The notes beneath the pieces are model-generated. The model had not been told where the DNA came from, searched no databases, and worked only from the letters and a program-made list of their open reading frames with translations. From positions 92,338-156,337 of the forward strand of contig JAJEKB010021607.1 of the NCBI GenBank assembly GCA_022393335.1: 64,000 bases of DNA, written 5' to 3'. Positions within the stretch are counted from its first letter, which is position 1, and every line of letters begins with the position of its first letter. This document shows, piece after piece, positions 58,655 to 64,000 of this stretch. Origin of the DNA: Macrotrachela quadricornifera (lineage: Eukaryota > Rotifera > Eurotatoria > Philodinida > Philodinidae). The position numbers and the translations under genes were made by a program.

Positions 58655-59703
58655 TTTACAGTAATTTTCTCATAAATACTTGAATAGTACGTTTAAGTGC
58701 TGGTTCATAGAGAAGACTTTTTTTGATTGTAATCAACGATAAAAATGATTTAATTGCATATTTGCAAAAATATTCGTATAGAAATGAACAGCTTGTAACT
58801 ATATTTGAACTATTTATGGAAGAAGACGTAATGCCGGTAGACATTGGGATGTTCCATCATATACTGTCATTGAAGTATTATTGGTAGATGGAACGACACT
58901 CAGACCACCTAATGGATTTTGTACAGTTGTACCAAAACCTTGAAAATAAAAAAAAATATTTTTGGAAATATTTTTGGAGAAACTAGCTTTGTTTTTTTTA
59001 TCAAGATCAAAATTTGATCCTTCAGCTTCCTGAATTTTTTGAAGCTTTAATACAGCACATATAGCTAAACCAACAAGTTCAAACTCAATACATGATGTTG
59101 AATAAAATCTCGAATGATTTATTTCAAATGGATGATTTTGTTTATTCGAATGAATTTCATCATTTGCATTTTTAAATATATTATCAGTTGAGTTAATATG
59201 TTGGTTATTTCAATTTTAATCATTTATATCAGCTGTTAATAACATTCGATAATCAGCTTGTTCTTTTCCACTTAAATCAGGTTGATCTGTTAATGAACAC
59301 CATAATAAATGATTATGTTTTATTAAATGTCGAGCATAAAATAAATCACATGCAAATAAACAGGATCATCAGGAAAATTTCCTAATGGAATATGAAGATA
59401 TCGACATTGTTCAAGCATATTAACAAGTATTATATTAGCATTAGCATAATGTTGTAAAGCATGACGAGCTACTGTTCGATGCCAATCAAACACTTTACAT
59501 AAATTCGCTTTATCTTTTATTGATAATGTTACTTTTGGATAATCAGTTAATGATGATAACATTGATGTTTGAAGATCAGATACGGGAATATTCAATTGTA
59601 TAGCCAAATAGATTGGTAATGAACGAGTTGCCATATCATTTTCACGACTTATGAAAATAATTAGTTTTACTCGAGAATATTCAACAGGAATGAATACTGA
59701 AAT
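58655..59703 (-). pseudogene. POLE-like: DNA polymerase epsilon catalytic subunit (POLE) fragment
   Basis: Minus-strand pieces match the C-terminal, inactive half of the POLE large subunit: SLTDYPKVTLSIKD, WHRTVARHALQHYANANIIL, QCRYLHIPLGNFPDDP, then in another frame CDLFYARHLIKHNHLLWCSL and TDQPDLSGKEQADYRM, then SRFYSTSCIEFELVGLAICA, and finally SLLYEPALKRTIQVFMRKLL. POLE is the leading-strand replicase; this piece covers only ~300 of >2000 residues. Lesions are a frameshift near 59355, two stops near 59210-59225, a doubtful intron near 58941-58990 and a terminal stop at 58655. It begins at an exon acceptor (CTAATTTCAG, about 59704), next to a hAT-like terminus. Clearly a dead fragment, perhaps a degenerate duplicate. 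Confidence 0.75.
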
Positions 59704-59790
59704 TAGGGATGGCACTTTACTTTTACTTTACTAGTAAATAGTAAATATTTTATTTACTATTTACTTTGGTAAAGTAAATTTCAAATTTTC
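59704..59790. repeat. hAT-like terminus with TTTACTTTAC/GTAAAGTAAA subterminal words
   Basis: TAGGGATGGCACTTTACTTT at 59704 resembles a hAT end. It is followed by an inverted array of ACTTTAC / GTAAAGT and TTTACTAGTAAA words to about 59780. It could be one end of the element whose transposase exon is at 62579-63094, or an independent remnant. The opposite end was not found. Confidence 0.4.
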
Positions 59791-59909
59791 TTTTAGTTTA
59801 ATACTATCATATAATTATTATGTTTATACGAGTTATAGGGAAAAAAGACACTGTATTTGTGTTTACTATAATCGTGTCTAAATCATGGTTAAACCAAGTT
59901 TTTAGCGAC
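59791..59909. other. Spacer
   Basis: AT-rich DNA ending in the left 8-bp target duplication (59902-59909) of the adjacent hAT MITE. Confidence 0.4.
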
Positions 59910-60084
59910 CAGTGGCGGATCCAGAAAATCAGTGAGAGGGTGGCGGTCATAATCAAAAAGTGATTTTTGAAGTCTATTTGAGACAATACAACTCATTTTT
60001 CTCGTTTCTGCTACAAAAAAAAGTAAAAAAAATCTCGTGAGGGGGTGGCGGTCGCCGGATCGCCTACTGCTGGATCCGCCACTG
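59910..60084. mobile_element. hAT MITE, 175 bp, with 8-bp target duplication
   Basis: Terminal inverted repeats CAGTGGCGGATCCAG / CTGGATCCGCCACTG and an exact 8-bp duplication TTAGCGAC at 59902-59909 and 60085-60092. The subterminal GAGGGTGGCGGTC occurs as a direct repeat. No coding capacity. Eight-bp duplications and these termini are diagnostic of hAT mobilisation. The intact ends imply a fairly recent insertion. Confidence 0.9.
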
Positions 60085-60092
60085 TTAGCGAC

Positions 60093-62200
60093 ATATCCTG
60101 TTTTTTCACAAACATGTGGTAATTTGCTTGCGTTCTTTGTGGTTTAGTTAGCATTCTGTGTTCCGGCCATAGGTTGTAGAATATGCAGGCTGAATAAGGA
60201 GTAAGCTTGACTGAGATTGAATAATAAAAGCATCAGGTTCATTGAAATTGAGACTGATATTTGCAAAGTTGACATTTTTGATTAAGTAACCATGATTTTG
60301 ATGCAAATATTCGAGCTTTTTACCTGATTATTGGCGTGTGGTAACTGTAGTCTCGCCATCAATAATTTGCTTTTTAGCTTCACGAAAATAAGAATTTAGG
60401 AGTTAAGTTTTAGTTCGAACGTGGGAAACTGTCGAAAATATTTTGTGTTATGAACTAATATGTTCGGCATACTTTATTTGCATTTTTAAGAGCAACACCT
60501 GATTGTATACGAAAAATTTGTTTTACTATAGGAACATCTTCATGCACAACAAATAAAATTTCTAATATCGTTCCACTCCATGTACTGAATTATGAAAATA
60601 GATTATTCTTTATCTGAAAAATTATTTGAGCAGATTTGTTTTGCCAAAACTATATTAACAAATCTTCCATTCAATGGGGTGTAAGTATGCACTAGTAGCT
60701 GATCTATCCCTATATCGAAATCAAAAGTTCAAGACTTGGCCACACTCAAATTTCTGGACTTATTGACTAGGCGAAACTTTGCTCCGATGTGACGATTCCA
60801 AGCACATATTTATTCATATATTGTGACGTAAATAACTGAAAGATTGAAATACTAATAAAGCTTGTTATCCAGGCCGTCATAATTTCTAGCTGTATCTTGT
60901 AATCTGAGTACATACTTTAGTAAGTAAAGTAAGCTAATCATATAATTATGTGTTCAAAGATGAGAGGACTAACTGCATCGAAGTGTACATCTCTTGCTCT
61001 TTGATATTATCATCTAATTCATTTTATAGAGCAAAAATACGACGTTGATAATCAGAACTTGTACAAAAATATCGGCTAAATCTATTCTGAAATCGAATAT
61101 AGAAGAACATGTAAGGTCGATGATATCTGAAATTCATTTTTATTAGGAAATTTCTAAAGTCAGCCTCATCCAACTGATCCATGTTACTATCAGGTTGTGG
61201 TGTATTGTGAAGAAGTAAATTATATATTAATCAAGCATTTCTTTATTTTCCTGTAGAAAAGGAAAAACAGTATCATAGGCGAAAAATTGCATTATCTGGT
61301 TCGGAGACTGATAGCATCTTTTTTTTAAATCTGATGGATACTTAGACAATATTAATTGTTTTGAACGATGCTTTTGCAACATTTTCTGACTAAATCATAT
61401 ATAGCGCAAGGGATTTTTATTATTATTTCGTTTTCGACTTTCGTAAGTCCTCTCTATTATGGACATCTCTGCAGGAAATAAGAAGCAATGAGACCGCACA
61501 ATATTATATCTTACAGCAGTAGTGTTAAATAGACTGATGTGTCAACTCATTTGAATTCATCAGATCGATATTGTTACGGTTTGCCATAATATAAAAGATT
61601 AAATCTTGTTCTTGACAGATCTTTTTTCTTTTTCGTATGTGTACAAAAATATGTGCTCCTATCATTTAGTGATGTGTGTGTCTGAACAACTTAAATAAAT
61701 TAAATTAGGTAACCTCGAATAGGTAAGAACAGAAATTATTCTCTTCTTGTATCACAAACATCTTGTAGTTAACTGCATTCCGTATGAAGATGCTCCGCAC
61801 CTATTCCTAATTAATTAAACTGGAATATATTAACATGTTCTATATAGTTTAAATCGTTTTTTTGTGATAAACAAGCTTATCTCAATTTCTTACATTTCAT
61901 TGAATCAATTTTATGGAGCCGTATTCAAAGTGTCTAGCTGTTTCCTAAGCGACTGATTTCAACTAAATTTATTTCCACCAGGTCAGTTACTAGCTTTACT
62001 TTCATAATCTTTATTTCATAACATGAAAATCTATCGGTTACAATGAAAGAAACAGGGGCAATTACATAAAATGTAACAGAAAAATATAATAACAAATCAC
62101 AAAAAAAAAGCTTGCATCAGCAACAATGTTAACGCATAATATAAACAACCGTTAACCATAAAGTGTTGAATGAAAAGTAGTACAACAAGTGTAATAAAAT
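60093..62200. other. Intergenic or decayed element interior
   Basis: No gene recognised. It could be the 3' part of a hAT element lying between the terminus at 59.7 kb and the transposase exon at 62.6 kb. No supporting motif was found in it. Confidence 0.3.
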
Positions 62201-62204
62201 AATT

Positions 62205-62485
62205 AGAACAAGAATCCATCATATAGAACACAATATTAATAAACAAGGATGAATAAACATTGTAGTAAGTATAACAAAAAAACCATCATATAGAACTCAA
62301 TGTCATTAAACGGTGACAAGCAAAACACTATAGTGAGTATAACAAAAAAAAACATCATACAGAACACAATATCATTAAACAATGATAAACAAAACACTAT
62401 ATTAAGTATAACAAAAAAAACATCATACAGAGCATAATATCAATAAACAGTAATAAACAAAACATTATAGCAAGTATAAAAGATA
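62205..62485. repeat. Tandem repeat, ~67-bp unit, about four copies
   Basis: Units start near CATCATATAGAACACAATAT, contain AATAAACA, and end AGTATAACAAAAAAA. They start at about 62217, 62284, 62352 and 62420, with divergence between units. It lies just downstream (on the minus strand) of the hAT transposase exon. Confidence 0.75.
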
Positions 62486-62578
62486 AAGAACAATTCATCA
62501 TATGTAGAAAATTAATTTAGTAGTAGTGTAAGAAATCCTCTCTTGAAATTCACAAATCAAATGGAACAGCATAGAAAT

Positions 62579-63094
62579 TTACAAATAATCCTGTTCAAGT
62601 TTATCAAGTAAATGCTTGTTTTTTAAAATAAGCAAATATCGAAGAGTTTTTGATGAAAGAGAGGAGCGTTGCTTTCTTTGAATTAAATTAGCTACACCGA
62701 ACAAAGCTTCGCTGGCTATGGATGTAGCCGGAATCACATTTACTCTTCGAACAAGATTTGCTAATCGTGGTAATTGCTTAGCATTTGCTGCCCAAAATTC
62801 TTGAAAATTATCAACGAATTTTACAAGCTCAATAGAGTTACTTATTTCTTCATCAAGTGCCATTGTTTTTGTCGCTGTTATTGAAGAAGACAATGTACGA
62901 CCACAAGCAACTGCTAATTTTTGAAATGCATTTAATTTAGTCGTTGTTGTTGTTGCTTGTGATGTTGATATTGGAGATAACGTATTATGATCAACTGTTG
63001 CATTGGTCAATTTTCGAAAAATAATTCTTTTTGCAGCTATACGATCAGCATCATCAAGTTCATTATAAACAGCAGGATCTAAGAAGCCAACTAC
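62579..63094 (-). pseudogene. hAT transposase C-terminal exon (dimerisation domain), isolated
   Basis: A single exon runs from an acceptor (TTTCAG|GTAGTTGG at 63094) to a stop at 62579, ~171 residues. It starts VVGFLDPAVYNELDDADRIA, has a Thr/Ser-rich middle, and ends with the hAT C-terminal dimerisation region: FWAANAKQLPRLANLVRRVN, IPATSIASEALFGVANLI and SLSSKTLRYLLILKNKHLLD. This motif order (W..N....P.L..L, then P.TS..SE..F) is characteristic. The catalytic core and BED finger were not found upstream up to 64000, so the rest may lie outside the window or be lost. The frame is clean, so this exon could belong to a live gene extending beyond the window. Confidence 0.7.
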
Positions 63095-63745
63095 CTGAAA
63101 TTAAGCTTTAAGTCGTACAAACCTCCGATAAAACAAAAATGAAAGTCATTGTGGAATATTTATCGAAACATTATATAGAAATTTAGAAAATAGACCGTAA
63201 AAATTTATTTTACTCGAAAGAAAGTATTTCTTTCATTAACTTATGTATGAAATAATCTATATCATCTATACTAGACCAACCCAATACTATTTAGCTCATG
63301 AAATTAAGCCCTATGTCATGGATTCGTGCTCTGTTGAAATGATTACCAGCAAGAAGAAAAAGTATATAAATATTACGTTCACTACTGTGATACTTTCGAA
63401 GGGCTTTGCTAAGTTTCTAACAATGTTAAACCACCATTTATGAAGAGTTAAACCATCAGAAGTTATAAAAATCGACCTTTGTTATTTATGGTGCAATTAC
63501 CGGTCTTACGAATTAAACTAACTAGTTCTTCTCACATCTATAAAAGAAATTTAGCTAACCTATGAATTACTTCATTTATTTTAATAATGGCAAAGACTTA
63601 AATGATAGACAGAATTTAAGCATTGCTAGGTAAACCTACATTTTATCATCGGATCAAGTATACAACATTAATATATTGAGTATTTATACATTGTTTTCAA
63701 GAAGTAAGCTGTAGTGTTAGAAAGAATACTATTCTTACAAAACGG
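63095..63745. other. Intergenic or intron upstream of the hAT exon
   Basis: The plus-strand frame at 63243-63443 has no recognisable motif. No further hAT exon is seen on the minus strand. Confidence 0.3.
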
Positions 63746-63747
63746 CA

Positions 63748-63856
63748 CTAGTTCAATTCGTCGCCATTCAATTCGTCGCCGATCTATTCGTCGCGTTCAA
63801 TTCGTCGCGTTCAATTCGTCGCCGATCAATTCGTCGCCGATCAATTCGTCGCATAT
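63748..63856. repeat. Short tandem array of CAATTCGTCGCC
   Basis: Seven tandem copies of (GAT/GTT)CAATTCGTCGC with 12-15 bp periodicity. The word contains GAATTC-like and CGTCG parts and stands out from the AT-rich flank. The plus-strand open frame across it is an S/R/N-rich artefact. It resembles one half of the word-array elements listed elsewhere in the window; an inverted partner, if any, would lie beyond 64000. Confidence 0.7.
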
Positions 63857-64000
63857 ATATGAAAGCAACAGAGACAAGTATAGAGAGAATCAATAATTGA
63901 ATTACACGATTTAAACAAACTTGTTTCTTACCAAATTATCGATTTTAAAAGTTTCGTATGAAGCTTTTGAGTTGTAATGTGCATAAGGGGACCCCCCCCC
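63857..64000. other. Window edge with terminal poly-C
   Basis: Ends in GGGGACCCCCCCCC. A homopolymer run at the very end may be an assembly edge or the start of a C-rich element end like the one at 51753. Confidence 0.3.

Noticed and set aside
63714..63896. Arg/Ser-rich 60-residue frame
   Set aside because: Direct translation of the CAATTCGTCGCC tandem array.

Overview
The window looks like AT-rich animal nuclear DNA, most probably from a bdelloid rotifer. This is inferred from the gene set and architecture, not from a database match. Introns are mostly short, many of 45-160 bp. There are F-box/LRR-like paralogues of a type I associate with rotifer genomes. Transposons are varied, low-copy and mostly decayed: a DD41D mariner, a Penelope-like fragment with a hammerhead-like motif, hAT remnants and many inverted-repeat elements. 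There are no bacterial-style operons, and I found no tRNA, rRNA or CRISPR array.

Layout. 1-4.7 kb: no gene recognised. 4.7-6.7: a five-exon class A peptide GPCR with a foldback element in intron 2. 7.9-8.4: an unidentified decayed gene. 9.5-10.5: a single-exon F-box protein. 12.3-12.7: a small secreted protein. 13.2-23.2: a repeat-rich tract with several GC-rich islands built from short palindromic words, a fibrinogen-domain gene truncated at a MITE, and a Penelope-like remnant. 24.9-28.2: a complete eight-exon NCOA5-like RNA-binding coactivator gene. 28.4-33.5: a fucosyltransferase (GT10) remnant, 2.5 kb of unrelated DNA, an NCOA5 exon-1 remnant, then a near-complete GT10 gene. 33.8-35.9: nested MITEs. 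36.2-39.5: a three-exon F-box gene with a large foldback in intron 2. 40.5-40.8: a 77-residue coiled-coil gene. 41.2-45.6: a second NCOA5-GT10 pair, both members damaged. 45.9-46.5: another word-array inverted repeat. 46.7-48.4: an intact mariner. 49.3-50.0: a claudin-like gene. 51.7-52.5: a TTAA-flanked MITE. 54.1-55.8: a third F-box gene. 57.1-58.3: an Ig-domain pseudogene. 58.7-59.7: a DNA polymerase epsilon (POLE) pseudogene fragment ending against a hAT-like terminus. 59.9-60.1: a hAT MITE with an 8-bp target duplication. 62.2-63.1: a tandem repeat and a hAT transposase C-terminal exon. 63.75-63.86: an array of a short CG-containing word.

Two themes stand out. First, an NCOA5-GT10 gene pair exists in three copies, each decayed in a different way. 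The two near-complete GT10 copies carry different lesions at the same 5' region: one lacks a splice acceptor, the other lacks the ATG. Second, at least seven islands consist of clustered short self-complementary words, each word nearly private to its island, usually between inverted ends. They resemble non-autonomous elements with subterminal binding-site arrays, a class I cannot assign to a named family. All exon joins were read by eye from GT/AG sites, reading frame and family similarity, without alignment software.
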